Of a stretch of DNA of 64,000 bases, positions 1 through 10,423 are shown one piece after another. This DNA comes from Hydrangea macrophylla. Its lineage: Eukaryota > Streptophyta > Magnoliopsida > Cornales > Hydrangeaceae. The translations under genes and the position numbers were made by a program. The stretch spans positions 92,833,887 to 92,897,886 of the forward strand of contig CM066989.1 of the NCBI GenBank assembly GCA_033977485.1. Direction: 5' to 3'. Positions within the stretch are counted from its first letter, which is position 1; each line of letters begins with the position of its first letter. Below the pieces are notes generated by a model. It did no database searches and was not told where the DNA came from. It was given only the letters and a program-made list of their open reading frames with translations.

Positions 1-569
1 CAAGGAACTTAAAAATTCTTTCTTCAGCAACAAGCTTGTTATAGACCACAGAATCAGTAGGACAAACGGGCTTGTAATCTAACAGGTGATCCAATCGTTT
101 CCAATTGGTGGATAAGGAGGTGTAGTACTAAAGAACATTCATCTCACCCTGTTCAGATCGACAAATCAATCGCCTTAATTCAAAGATCTGTGCCGAATTC
201 CCCTTTCGGGAATAAGCGTTGGCCATAGTCTCCCAAATATCTTGGGCAGTAGCCATATCTAAAAAACCTTCAGCAATCTCTGGAATCATAGAGTGGCATA
301 GCCAAGTCATGACAGTGGAATTTTCCATCTCCCACTTGTTATATGAGGCATCCTCGGTGTTGGGTGCTTTAATTTTCCCATTGATATACCCCATCTTCCC
401 TCTTCCCTTTAGGGACATAATCACAGATCCGGACCATGCGAGGTAGTTTTGGCCACTGAAAAGTGATGTAGAAAGCTTAACATTCGGGCTATCTGTGGAT
501 GCAACAATAACACGTTCATCCTTAAGCAACTATGTATTCACGTTGGATTTGTCCAGATCCGACATCATG
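1..569 (-). pseudogene. Ty1/copia gag, N-terminal part, with two in-frame stops
   Basis: Reading leftward from an ATG pair near 569, the frame begins MMSDLDKSNVNT, meets a TAG, then continues as LLKDERVIVASTDSP and the typical copia gag stretch LFSGQNYLAWSGSV. It includes the conserved NAYSRKGNSAQIFELRR segment. A second TAG lies at 128-130, after which the same frame continues YYTSLSTNWKRLDHLL to the window edge, again like copia gag. Gag would form the retroelement capsid in the cytoplasm. The two stops make this copy non-functional. The primer site (1189-1200) and 5' LTR (1201-1349) lie upstream on the same strand, so the body of the element runs out of the window to the left. The family call rests on recognised gag motifs. 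Confidence 0.8.
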
Positions 570-789
570 AATCAACACACAAAAAAAATGATACCCGCAA
601 CGAAGACTATATAAGGCAAGAGGAACAGATACCAACGGAGTCGAAGCACGCAAGAACAATCAAATCACCATAAGGATGCCAAAGGATCAGTCACTGCTGA
701 TCAAGGTCCATAAACGGACCAAAAAATAGAGGAGATTAACCTTCAATCAAAGCAACAAACTAGAAAAACTGGTATAAAGGAAGTTTTGG

Positions 790-1180
790 GAGTAAAGGTA
801 GGTTGTCGGTTGGTCTATCATACCATATAGGCTGCGACTAGAGCAGATTAGGTTGGGTAAGGCTTCGGTTAGGGATGAATGGTCCCTGTGAGGCTGCGGC
901 TAGCCTAGATTGGGCTAGGATTGCTTCGGCTAGGTGTGTGTGGGGTTTGGTTAGCCCAGGGTGGGCTGGAGTAGCATCGGCTAGGGCAGGGTCAGGTTGG
1001 AGGGGCTGCAACTAAGCCAAATTTGACTGTTGTGGGGTTCGGCTAGGTCAGGGTTGGGCTTGGTAGGATGCGGCTAGGTCAGTGTGGTGTATAGGTGGTG
1101 GTTGGTGGTGGTCCGATGGCTGGAGATGGTGTTTAGGTGGTGGTTTGTGGTGGTCCGATGTTGGTAGTGTGGAATCCCTC
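790..1180. repeat. Degenerate G/T-rich tandem repeat in copia leader
   Basis: Imperfect copies of a GGCTTCGGCTAGG-like core recur every 30-50 bases between the primer site and gag, grading into GGTGGTGGT-rich sequence. The region is part of the 5' leader of the minus-strand copia element. No coding potential was seen. Confidence 0.5.
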
Positions 1181-1188
1181 TAAGGGAG

Positions 1189-1200
1189 ACTCTGATACCA
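1189..1200 (-). other. Primer binding site, initiator Met-tRNA type
   Basis: On the minus strand TGGTATCAGAGT follows directly after the LTR terminus. This is the usual plant copia/gypsy primer site, complementary to the 3' end of initiator methionine tRNA, with one difference from TGGTATCAGAGC. Confidence 0.8.
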
Positions 1201-1349
1201 TGTAGAAAGTGATAGGGCAAAAAACTTAGGAGATCAATGAGTCTCCTGTATTTTATTATATGAAGAAAAGATATATTTACAATAGTGCCCCTCTGTCTAA
1301 TACATAAGAGTAAGTCAAATAAAATAAAATAAACAAGGAACTTCTAACA
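1201..1349 (-). mobile_element. Short 5' LTR (149 bp) of minus-strand copia element
   Basis: On the minus strand the LTR starts TGTTAGAAG and ends TTTCTACA, directly before the primer site. It is AT-rich and contains GCACTATTGTAA, a core also seen in the unrelated-strand LTR pair at 1723 and 3925. The partner 3' LTR is outside the window, so target duplication cannot be checked. Confidence 0.7.
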
Positions 1350-1722
1350 GCACCTTGAGGCGATATTTTTTGGATCTATTCATACATATTTTCAGGTATG
1401 ATTTTTTGTACCTAAAGGATTACAATTTTACCATGTAAGGTTTTCTACCCCTTTTGAGAGCTAGGAGGTGAAAATGAATTGTTCTCTTCAAGTGTCATTT
1501 CTCAATTACAAAACAAAATTATATATAATACAAGTGTATACAGTCACAAAAGGCAAAATATAAAGATATTCAGTGAAAAATATTTACAAGCATCGCATGT
1601 GGGATTTGCAGATATCAAATCATGTGCCATTATGTGTCATTATCTCCATTTGACCCAATATCATATCTTGCTTGATTGTCTCTATTATTACGCCTTGCAA
1701 ACTGATGGGAGGCACAAACATC
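1350..1722. other. No gene seen between two copia elements
   Basis: AT-rich sequence without recognised coding or repeat signals. It may be the 3' non-coding part of the older minus-strand copia element that the next element entered. Confidence 0.4.
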
Positions 1723-1850
1723 TGTTAGATATTAACTTTTATTTAATTTTATAACTGTCAAGTACACTATTGTAATTTGATGTTTTGCGCTCTTAATAAT
1801 ATCTATACATGGGTTAATCAGTTGATTAACCTAAGCTTCACAAAAATACA

Positions 1851-3917
1851 AAGAGAGTTGTTTCCAAAGGAAAAGGAATTGTTGGTTTATTCCAAGGGTA
1901 CATTGAGTAAGAGAAGATACAAAGAGGTTGAGACCAATGTCCTATTCCCCTACTGGCATCTACTCCACTCCAACTGGTGAGGCTCCAACTGACCTTGAGT
2001 GTGATTCAGGTAATCTAAATAACTCCTTACCTGTTGAGTCTAGTGATCTTGATGCTCCTATAGCTTTCCGTAAGAGTGTTAGATCTTGTACTCAATATCC
2101 TATTTCAAATTTTGTGTTCTACTCTCACTTATCTCTTGCTTACCGTGCCTTTCTTTCGAGTATTTCCTCTGTTGATGTACCTAATCACGTTCAAGATGCT
2201 CTCAATGACCACAAGTGGAAACATGCCATGGATGAGGAGATGAATACTCTTCACAAGAATGGAACTTGGGAGTTGACTAAGTTACCTATGGGCAAAAGAA
2301 TTGTGGGATGCAAGTGGGTGTATACAGTGAAGCATAGAGCAGATGGCTCCGTTGAGAGGTTTAAAGCTCGCTTTATTGCCAAAGGATTCACTCAGACTTA
2401 TGGGGTGAATTATCAGGAACTTTTGCACCAGTGGCTAAGATGAATTCTATCAGGATCCTTCTGTCTCTAGTAGCTAACTGTGAATGGCCACTTCACCAGT
2501 TTTACGTTAAAAATGCTTTTTTGCATGGTGACTTGGAAGAAGAGGTGTACATAGACATTCCTCCGAGATTTGAGAACCACAAAACAGAAGGAAAGGTGTG
2601 CAAGTTAAAAAAAGGCCTTGTATGGCCTTAAGCAGTCTCTAAGAGCATGGTTTGAGAGATTCACCCAAGCTATGTGCAGATATGGCTTTAGAGAAAGCCA
2701 AGTTGATCACACCTTATTCATCAAACACTCCTTGCAAGGTAAGACTACAGCACTTACTGTATACGTGGATCTATGTTACATGGACTCTTCAAAGTGTCTG
2801 GAGGACACGGGTATAGAAACCATATCCGACACGGGTACTTCACCTTTCTTGGCTGAAAATTATACTAAACTACACTAGAAGGATCCTACCCAAGTGTCAT
2901 ACCCATGTCCGCAAAGAGTCGTGTCAACACGGGTACTTCACCTATTTAGAAGAGTCCATGTAACATAGACGTGGATGATATTGTCCTCACATGTGATGAC
3001 TTAGAGGAAATGCAGCATCTCAAGGGATATATGGCAACGGAGTTTGAAATAAAAGATCTAGGAGAACCGAAATGCTTTCTTGGGATTGAAGTTGCGAGGT
3101 CTAAACATGGGACCTTCAACTCTCAAAGGAAGTATGTTCTTGATTTCCTACGTGAGACTACAATGCTTGGAAGTAGAGAATGTGATACTCCTATTGAGTT
3201 CAACCAAAAACTAAATGATGACAGCAGTGGAGCAATGGTTGACAGAGGGAGATATCAGTGACTTGTTGGGAAGCTCCTTCATCTCTCCCATACACGTCCT
3301 GATATTGCCTTTGTTGTAAGTGTAGTAAGTCAGATCATGCATGCACCTCGGGAATCACACATGGATGCAGTTTACAGGATATTGAGGTATCTTGAGTCTG
3401 CTCCTGGTAAAGGTTTATACTTTGGAAAACATGACCATCTCAGAGTTGAGGCATACACTGATGCTGATTGGGCAGGTTCTGTGACAGACAGACGGTTTAC
3501 TTCAGGATACTGCACATTTGTGGGAGGCAACCTTATTAGCTGGAGTAAGAAACAAACTATAGTAGCTAGGTCGAGTGCTGAAGCTGAATTTAGAGCCATG
3601 GCTCAAGGTGTATGTGAACTCCTATGAGTCAAGTGTTGAAAGACTTGAAACTAGAGATTGGTGATTCAAGGAAGTTGTACTGTGATACTAAGGCCGCTAT
3701 TAGTATTGCACACAATCCGGTAGAACATAACAGGACTAAGCAAGTTGAGATTGACAGGCATTTCATCAAAGAGAATCTGAACAATAAAGCTATTTGCACA
3801 CCGTTTGTGAATAGTTGTGATCAACTAGCGGATATTCTTACTAAGGGAGTTGGTTCTAAACAGTTTCATGATGTGTTAAGCAAGCTGGGTTTGAGGGATA
3901 TCTTTGTATCAGCTTGA
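1851..3917 (+). pseudogene. Copia pol remnant: integrase tail, reverse transcriptase, RNase H
   Basis: From 1928 the frame gives an integrase tail, then the RVT_2 start (MDEEMNTLHKNGTWELTKLP) and KARFIAKGFTQTYGVNYQE. A one-base deletion near 2417 shifts the frame into APVAKMNSIRILLSLVAN. An extra base near 2615 shifts again into ALYGLKQS. A 198-bp MITE interrupts the catalytic YVDD codons at 2771. After it come VDDIVLTCDDLEE and the RNase H region (YTDADWAGSVTDRR, then YCDTKAAISIAHNP), with stops at 3259-3261 and 3625-3627 and a final break to the frame that ends at 3917. The enzyme would make element cDNA, but this copy cannot. Confidence 0.85.
2771..2968. mobile_element. MITE with perfect 20-bp TIRs and 8-bp TSD
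   Basis: The left end CTATGTTACATGGACTCTTC is the exact inverse complement of the right end at 2949-2968. The octamer acgtggat flanks it on both sides (2763-2770 and 2969-2976). An 8-bp duplication points to the hAT superfamily. The interior contains gacacgggtac-type repeats. It has no coding capacity. Confidence 0.92.
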
Positions 3918-4065
3918 AGGGGAGTGTTAGATATTAGCTTTTATTTTATTTTATAAGTGTCAAGGACACTATTGTAATTTGATGTTTGCTCTCTTAATAA
4001 TATATATATACATGGGTTAATCAGTTGATTAACCCAACCCAACCTTCACAAAAATACATTGTTAA

Positions 4066-6440
4066 CATCAATTTAGAGCACAAATGCACAAACTGGGAAG
4101 CGAGCAGTCCTTTGGTGAAGATGTTAGCAAGTTATTTTTGTTGGGTTTGTGAAGCTTGATCTTTTCTAGTCCCAGGGGTTCGGGAGGCGGGCCCCCCAAG
4201 TTGGGCGGAAGTCCAACTGCAATGTGGCAACCACGAAGGCTTACAAGGAAATGGTATGGTTGAAATTGAATAATTTTATGAAAGAGATTGGTAAAGGACA
4301 AGAGAGTTGCCAAGTGACAATCAAAGTGCAATTCATCTTGCAAAGAACTCAGCCTTTCACTCGAGGAGCAAGCACATTGACATCAAGTACCATTTCATAC
4401 GATCACTTTTGGAGGATGGACAGTTCACTTTGAAAAGGTTCACACAAAAGATAATCCTGCAGATATGTTTGCCAAGGTGGTCACAGTGGCAAAGCTGAAG
4501 GAAGTCTCACACCAGTACTATATGTTTCGATGGAGGTGACAGCGGCTTTGTATCGGATCAGTCTTCAAGTGGAAGATTGTTGGGTGTGAAGCCTGCTCTG
4601 TTCTAGTGGGAAAACTTAGCCTTTGCATCGGATTAGTCTTCGAGTTGGATGGAAGTTCGATGATTTTGCGCTGATGTAACCCTAGTGGTATTTATACACG
4701 GTTTGTTCTTGGCAGCCGTAGAGCAAATATTTGTAACCCTATTTTCGATATAGTGAAATCTTGTGTGAGAGGATGTGGACGTAGGCAATTTGGCCAAACT
4801 ATAGGGTAAATCTGTGTGTCGTTTCTTGTTATTGTGATTGTGATTGTTTATCATTTCAGCGTGTGTGTGTTAGTTTTATTCTGGTCGTTATTCTCAACAG
4901 TTTTGAGGAACGTACAAAGCAACCTGCAAAGAACCATTCACAACAAGATCTCGAACAAAGTGATAATCTACCTCTATGTGCTTAGACCTAGCATAAAAGA
5001 TAGGTTGGCCGCCATGTGAACGGCACTAAGGTTGTCACAGTGAACAATCAGAGGTGAAGATGATGAAAGGTGCAGATCACGAAGAATAAGAGAAACCCAC
5101 AAAAGTTCAGAGGTAGTAATGGCAAGAGCTTTGTACTTGGCTTGATCACTGGATTGAGAGACAGTTGGTTGTTTCTTAGATCCCCAAGTAATAAGATTAG
5201 ACCAAAGGAAGGTACAATAGCCAGTAATGGAGCAACGAGTCTTAGGACAACCAGCCCAGTCAGCATTAGAAAAGGCATTAATTGAGGAGAGAGAAGTGGG
5301 AGATAAAGTAAGGCCACTACCCAATGTACCTTTAAGATAACGCAAGATGCATTTAACAGCTTGAAGGTGAGTAAAAGTAGGAGCGTGCATAAATTGACAA
5401 ACTTGACTTACTAAACAACTAAGGCCAGAGTGTGTGATTGTTAGGTATTGAAGAACCCCAAAAATGCTACAATAATCTGAAGGATTTGATATTAAAGAAC
5501 CATCACAAGAGACATCTTAGAACTAGGGGCAACAGGAGTACTACAAGGCTTAGAGTAGAGCATGCCAGTTTTCCGCAAAAGATCGAAAGCATATTTAGTT
5601 AGGGTTAATTGAATTACATTGGAGTGAAAAGTAGCCTCTATACCAAGGAAAAAGTGAAGATCCCCCAAATCGGTCATGGCAAATTCAGCATGAAGTTGGT
5701 GAATAAAGGACGGAGAAAGGAAGAGTTATTACCAGTGAGAATGATATCATCAACGTAAAGTAAGAGAATGAGAGTGACTATGGAGGAATGAAAAACAAAC
5801 ATGGAGGGATCAGCACAACTCTGAGTAAACCCAAAGTGAAGAAGAAATGTACTGAAACGCTAAACCAGGCTCGTGGATTTTTTGGCGAAGCCCATAAAGA
5901 GCTTTATTAAGACGACAAACATGAGTAGGGAGAGAGTGGTCAATAAATCCAGGGGGTTGTGACATGTAGACTTCCTTGTTAAGTAACCCATGTAAAAAAA
6001 CATTTTTAACATCAAGTTGATGTATGAGCCACCGGCCACTTGTTGGAAATAGCAACAGTGAGGACTATTCGAATGGGGTGTAACAACACGTAAATGTTTC
6101 AGTGAAATCAATTTCAGGTTGTTGAGTAAACCCTTTAGCAACTAGATGTGCCTTGTAACGATCAATGGAACCATCGTTGAAACACTTGATCTCATATTCC
6201 CACTTGCACCCAACAATGTTCATAGAGGGGTGAAAAGGAACATGAGTCCAAGTTTTGTTTTGTAAGCCTTAAGAAAGTGGAACATGCAAAGAAGAACTGG
6301 GACAAAAGCCTTGAAATCAATACCTCCCAAAACCAAGGATCTCATACCATGTGAAGTCACCAGTTGCGCCAAAAATTTAAGCTATTAGATAATGGGCCAA
6401 ACAAGAATACGAAGCTCTAAAATGAGAGTCCATCAATAAA
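4066..6440 (-). mobile_element. Old minus-strand copia remnant in CMT2-like intron
   Basis: Minus-strand copia pol fragments can be followed over this span. RT pieces lie at 5492-6270 (for example [20 protein letters not shown] and TDLGDLHFFLGIEA) and RNase H at 4900-5390 (NADWAGCPKTRCSITGYC, then [18 protein letters not shown]). The pol end, LANIFTKGLLASQFVHLCSK, is displaced to 4066-4150. The break at 4186-4899 is filled by a plus-strand copia fragment. At 6345-6357 the minus strand reads TGGTATGAGATCC after CTTCACA, a decayed primer site and LTR end, so a 5' LTR remnant probably spans about 6357-6440. Several frameshifts and stops are present. Confidence 0.75.
4186..4899 (+). mobile_element. 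Truncated copia 3' end with LTR, nested in older copia
   Basis: Plus-strand RNase H C-terminal sequence is visible (VATTKAYKEMVWLK, then [20 protein letters not shown]) with frame breaks. It is followed by a purine-rich AAGTGGAAGAT and an LTR-like segment from TGTTGGGTGTGAAG (4578) to TTATTCTCAACA (4899). The minus-strand copia pol resumes directly on the other side, so this piece inserted into that older element. Its 5' half is missing. Confidence 0.7.
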
Positions 6441-6454
6441 ATAAGTGTGGGTAC

Positions 6455-7024
6455 CTTTATATACGCACAATCACCAAGATTGAAAATGCAGCTATCCACT
6501 TTAGCTTGAGTATAATGGCACTCCACATTTAAAATTACTTCATCCTCCTGATTAGCACTGCAATAATGACCAGGCATAGTGTTTTTTTCATGTCATGGCA
6601 CGTACAACACCAAAAGAAAAAGAATTAGAGAGAAGTTTGTAAACCACTTCTACACTTGGAAAGAGGCCTCAAGAATGAATACCAAAGGAGGCAAGTTCAT
6701 AGACTATTACTCACTTCAATTTCGAGCTTCGTCCCTTATATCTTTGACTCTGAAAGCTCCAACATTTTCATACGCAGGATTAAGATAAATACAACGCACA
6801 TAATTGGTAAAAAGAACAGAAAATGAAGATAAAATAACAATCCGAAACTATAACAACAAATGATAGCAATGCAACGCCAAATGCCCCCGTGCAAATGACT
6901 AGGGGACAAGGAAAGAAAACAGAGTAGTAAGATATATGGACTGTTTGAATTACCTAAATCCTAAATGAAAAAAAAAAGTTGTCTCCTACATCCTTGGGCT
7001 TATACGAACTTATAATTCATCTGG

Positions 7025-7097
<73 letters not shown>

Positions 7098-8409
7098 TGT
7101 GTGTCTCCCTAGAGTCCACACCGTCATCGGGTGAATGCGTCACAGTTGCTCCTTTATAAATGTTTTAAAATTTTGAGGTCAAAGTCTTGATGAAATAAAA
7201 TGAGAATAAGAATTGGGTTTACTCGGAAATTTGGGAAGTAGGAGTGGACACGGCACAGTATGTTGCATAATAATTCAAAAGAGTTATATTTTTGCCGTGC
7301 CCGTGTTCTATTTTTTTTAATATTTTCCATATTGTATCCGTGCTACATAGGCTATAAACCTAAGAAGCTCAGACACTTCAAAAATGGCGACGTACTCGTG
7401 TATCGGAGATCTACACTTGGCTGACACAGCTCGGGAATTATTGGATGTGGCAAATACGTGACCCGTGTCTATTTTGCAATTTTTAGAGGCGGACACGGTG
7501 CCAACACGGCGGGACACTTCAAGGGACATGGAAGGAAACTACTTTTTGACCAAAAAAACAGCCTTTTGGTAGTCTTTTTACATGGCTAAAAAACTTACAC
7601 TGCCTCATTTTAAAACATTACATGACTCGTTTCCTCATTTTCTCAAGACAGTAGACTCTCAAGACCCTCTTGTTGGCTCCCTCTCTCTGATCGTCTCTCT
7701 CTTCTCCGATCGGCCCCGTCCCTCCGTTTGTTAAGGTGAAACAATAACCTTTGGCAAATAAGAATTGTACAAAAATAGATAATAATTGTATTTCTTCGCT
7801 GAAAAGCATAAGAAATGTACTTAAAATTTGTAATTAACTAAATAAAATAAATTGCCATAACCCCGCAGTGTTTTGAGTTCTTTTTTAGAAGGGGCAGATT
7901 TCATGTGATGTCATTTTGTTCCTGAAGTTTCAATTTTGTCAATTTAGTCATTACAGTTTCAGTTTAGGTTCAATTTAGTCCATTCATGAAAATTTCCTAC
8001 AATTTTTGACAAAAATAGGTGATGCGATGCACATGAGAGGTATCATTAGGGGCATAATGGTAAATTTACTTAGAGAAATTGCACTTTACTCACCTATATT
8101 GAACCTAAATATGTCAAAAAAAAACTGTAAGAAAAATTGATGAATGGACTATACTCAACCTAGACTAAACTAAAACTATCAAAACCAAAGTGACAAAATT
8201 GAAACAGCATGGTCCAAAATGAAATCATACCCAAACAATAAGGTATGAAATGTAATTTACCCTTTTTAGAATTTGCAATGTAGAGATTCATAGGCTAAAA
8301 CTAAGTAGAGCATAGCCAGATGGATCAACAAACAGTAATAAATCGCCCATTTGACACAAATCTCAAGTCTGGTAAGTGCAGTGCAAAAATCCAATAACCC
8401 AACAATCTG

Positions 8410-8445
<36 letters not shown>

Positions 8446-9975
8446 TACCTTCAATTCATAACGCCAATGCCATCTTTCTCGAGCTTCCTCATCAGGAACC
8501 GGGGCTCCCACAAAGAAAGATGTGCTTTTCTGTTTGCTCTGTTTCTTCTCTGAAGAAGCACGTCTAACTTTTGAATTATCAGCAAATTTAAATGAATGAG
8601 TGTTGAGTTCCTCATTTTCAGTGCTAACCCGAAACGGTATTTTCCGAGATCTTAAGGACTTCACACTCACAGTTGCGTTCCCAAACGCATTATCATCCCC
8701 CGAACCATCAGGCATTTCAGTGGAATCACACTTCATTTCTTCATTTTCAGTGCTAACCCGAAATGGTATTTTCCGAGATCTTAAGCACTTCACACTCGAG
8801 TTTGTGTCTCCAAACGCATTACAATCCTCCAAATCATCACCTAATTCAATCGAATCACACTTATTTTCTTCATTTTCAGTGCTGACCCGAAACGTGATTT
8901 TCGGAGATCTTAAGCACTTCTCAGTCACTGTTGAATCATCAGGCAACTCAATTAAACCGGACTTATTATCTTCATTTTCAGGCCCTTCTAGACCAAATGG
9001 GATTGCTCGAAATCTTAAGCGCTTTTCACCAAATGCATTAAAATCACTTTCACCCAAACAAGCCTTAGTCTTCTTCGAAGACTGTTTCTTTGATGATGGT
9101 GCAGGTAATGCTAACAATTCACACTTCAAATTCTCAGAGAGCCTCGGAGACCTTCTCAAGATCTTCTCATTTGAAACTCTCACATTACACTTTGCCAAAC
9201 AAGTCCTTGTCTTCTTTGAAGACCTTGAATCTGATGAATCGCACAATGCAGCCCCAAAACGCCGCCGTTTCTCCGACGAATCCGGTTTGCTCAAAATTAC
9301 ATCACTGCCATCGCCTCCAGTCTCTGAACAGAGTCTTGGCGACCTTCTCAATTGCGACAATGCAGCCCCAAAACGCCGCCGTTTCTCCGACGACTCTGGC
9401 CACTCAATCAACATTAACCCCATTTTACCCTCCGGTTTGCTCGAAATCACATCACTGCCATCGCCTCCAGTCTCAACCAAAGCTGAAGATGCTAGTCTCG
9501 GCGACCTTCTCAATTTGGACAGTGCAGGAGGTGATTTTAGTAATTTTAAATTCGACCCCATTTTACCCTCCGATTGGCTCGAAATTACGCCACTGCCATC
9601 GCCTCCAGTCTCAACCAAACGTGAAGAAACTAGTCTCGGCGACCTTCTCAATTTGGACAATGCAGGAGGACATTTTAGTAATTTCACCTTGTTCTCGTCT
9701 CCGGCGAATCTCGACGACCTTCGGAAGCTTTCCTCAACGGACTCGTACGGATCGACGATGTTCAACGGCGATGGCTCGTCGTCGCCGCCGATCACGTAAA
9801 TTGATAAAGCGAGTGAGTCCGATTTCGAGACTCGTCTCTTCGAAGAAAGCTTCGTTACAGTCTCTTCAATATTCAATGGAGACAAAGATAGTCTCGGAGA
9901 TCCTCGTGTGCAGTTCTCAGTTGACAATGTGGCTGCTCTAGAGGTCACTCTGGTTAAGGACCTCTGATTCGCCAT
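6455..9975 (-). CDS. CMT2: CMT2-like chromomethylase, first three exons (partial gene)
   Basis: Exon 1 is 9975-8449 (509 codons, phase 0), exon 2 is 6715-6749 (35 nt) and exon 3 is 6557-6455 (103 nt). All junctions have GT/AG and the phases fit. The N-terminal region is long, basic and disordered, with four LRRSPRL motifs (residues 109, 155, 209, 273) and three FRVSTENEE repeats spaced exactly 43 residues apart (362, 405, 448). It ends GAPVPDEEARERWHWRYELK; exons 2-3 add SQRYKGRSSKLN and EDEVILNVECHYTQAKVD, the start of a CMT-type BAH domain. Chromomethylases bind H3K9-methylated nucleosomes and methylate CHG/CHH cytosines in heterochromatin. The rest of BAH, the chromodomain and the methyltransferase domain are absent here. 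The next intron is filled with copia elements, so the gene is either very long or a truncated pseudogene. CMT2 rather than CMT3 is inferred from the long N-terminal region. Confidence 0.8.
6715..6749 (-). other. 35-nt micro-exon of CMT2-like gene
   Basis: The minus strand has acceptor GGAGCTTTCAG, then 35 nt encoding SQRYKGRSSKL plus two bases of the next codon, then donor GTGAGTAAT. Joining it to exon 1 (phase 0) and exon 3 (starting T-GCT-AAT) keeps the frame and gives an asparagine across the junction. Direct joining of exon 1 to exon 3 would give TGC-TAA, a stop. Confidence 0.8.
7027..7094. repeat. (TC)34 microsatellite in CMT2-like intron 1
   Basis: An uninterrupted 68-bp TC dinucleotide run followed by GTGTGTGTGT. 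On the gene strand it reads as a GA tract. Confidence 0.98.
7105..7898. other. Intron 1 sequence with a decayed repeat
   Basis: Around 7240-7530 are several GGACACGG and CCGTGTTC-like words resembling the interiors of the MITEs at 2771 and 40518, probably a decayed relative. No exon was recognised in this stretch. Confidence 0.35.
7899..8230. mobile_element. Foldback MITE in CMT2-like intron 1
   Basis: The left arm (cattttgttcctgaag, tttcaattttgtcaattt, tttagtccattcat) is matched by the inverse complement of the right arm over about 100 bases. There is no ORF. The target duplication was not resolved. Confidence 0.65.
8412..8443. repeat. (GA)16 microsatellite at a splice donor
   Basis: On the gene strand this is a TC run beginning 3 bases past GTACA of the exon 1 donor (GT at 8448-8447). 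Variation in its length would alter the first bases of the intron but not the donor dinucleotide. Confidence 0.95.
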
Positions 9976-10423
9976 TGTAATGTCGAAATCCAGGGTATAT
10001 GGATGTTGTTGTGAAATTGAAGCTCTGATGAAGATGAATCTTATAGTTCTAAATCTTCAGATGCTAACTCGGTAGATTTGTTGAACTTCATGGGTCGCAC
10101 TTACTGTTATTGACTGATATATACTATATATATTTGTTAAGTGATGGCCATTGTTGCTGAATCTAGGGTTTCTGAAGGTTGTGAAATTGAAGCTCTGATG
10201 AAGATGAAGGTTAGTTCTAATTTTGTATACAATGTACTAATTGTACATGTTAATAGAAGGGTAAGATGGTGAATTTGTTGAAGTTGAAGGGTGGTTTTTT
10301 AAGGGGGAAAATGGGTGAGGTATGGGGGGCATTGGAGTTAACGTTTAGAGATGAGAGATTGAGGGAGCGCACTGAACACTGTTTACTGACTGACAGCGCA
10401 TGCATATATATATATATATATAT
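9976..10423. promoter_or_regulatory. Upstream region of CMT2-like gene
   Basis: This stretch lies directly 5' of the start codon. It holds a near-identical 35-40-bp repeat, GTGAAATTGAAGCTCTGATG plus flank, at about 10010 and again at about 10180. A TA dinucleotide run at 10404-10424 borders the next MITE. No definite TATA box was chosen, since the AT content is high throughout. Confidence 0.4.

Larger units (their letters stand above)
1723..4064 (+). mobile_element. Internally deleted copia element with short LTRs
   Basis: Two similar LTRs flank a partial pol: 5' LTR 1723-1850 and 3' LTR 3925 to about 4058-4064, both starting TGTTAGATATTA and ending near CACAAAAATACA. A purine tract GAAGGGGAG stands directly before the 3' LTR. 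The 5' LTR is joined to the integrase C-terminal region, so gag, protease and most of integrase are missing. The pentamer acatc precedes the 5' LTR (1718-1722) and follows the 3' LTR (4065-4069), a candidate target duplication; it would require the LTR to end in TTA rather than CA, so the exact end is uncertain. Confidence 0.8.

Noticed and set aside
5048..5317. Frames overlapping the old copia RNase H on both strands
   Set aside because: The frame with DADW-like and SITGYC motifs on the minus strand is the real remnant; the others are shadows.
8600..9799. Open frames of 399 and 283 codons on the plus strand
   Set aside because: They are antisense shadows of the CMT2-like exon 1, caused by its repeat structure and base composition; no known motif is present.
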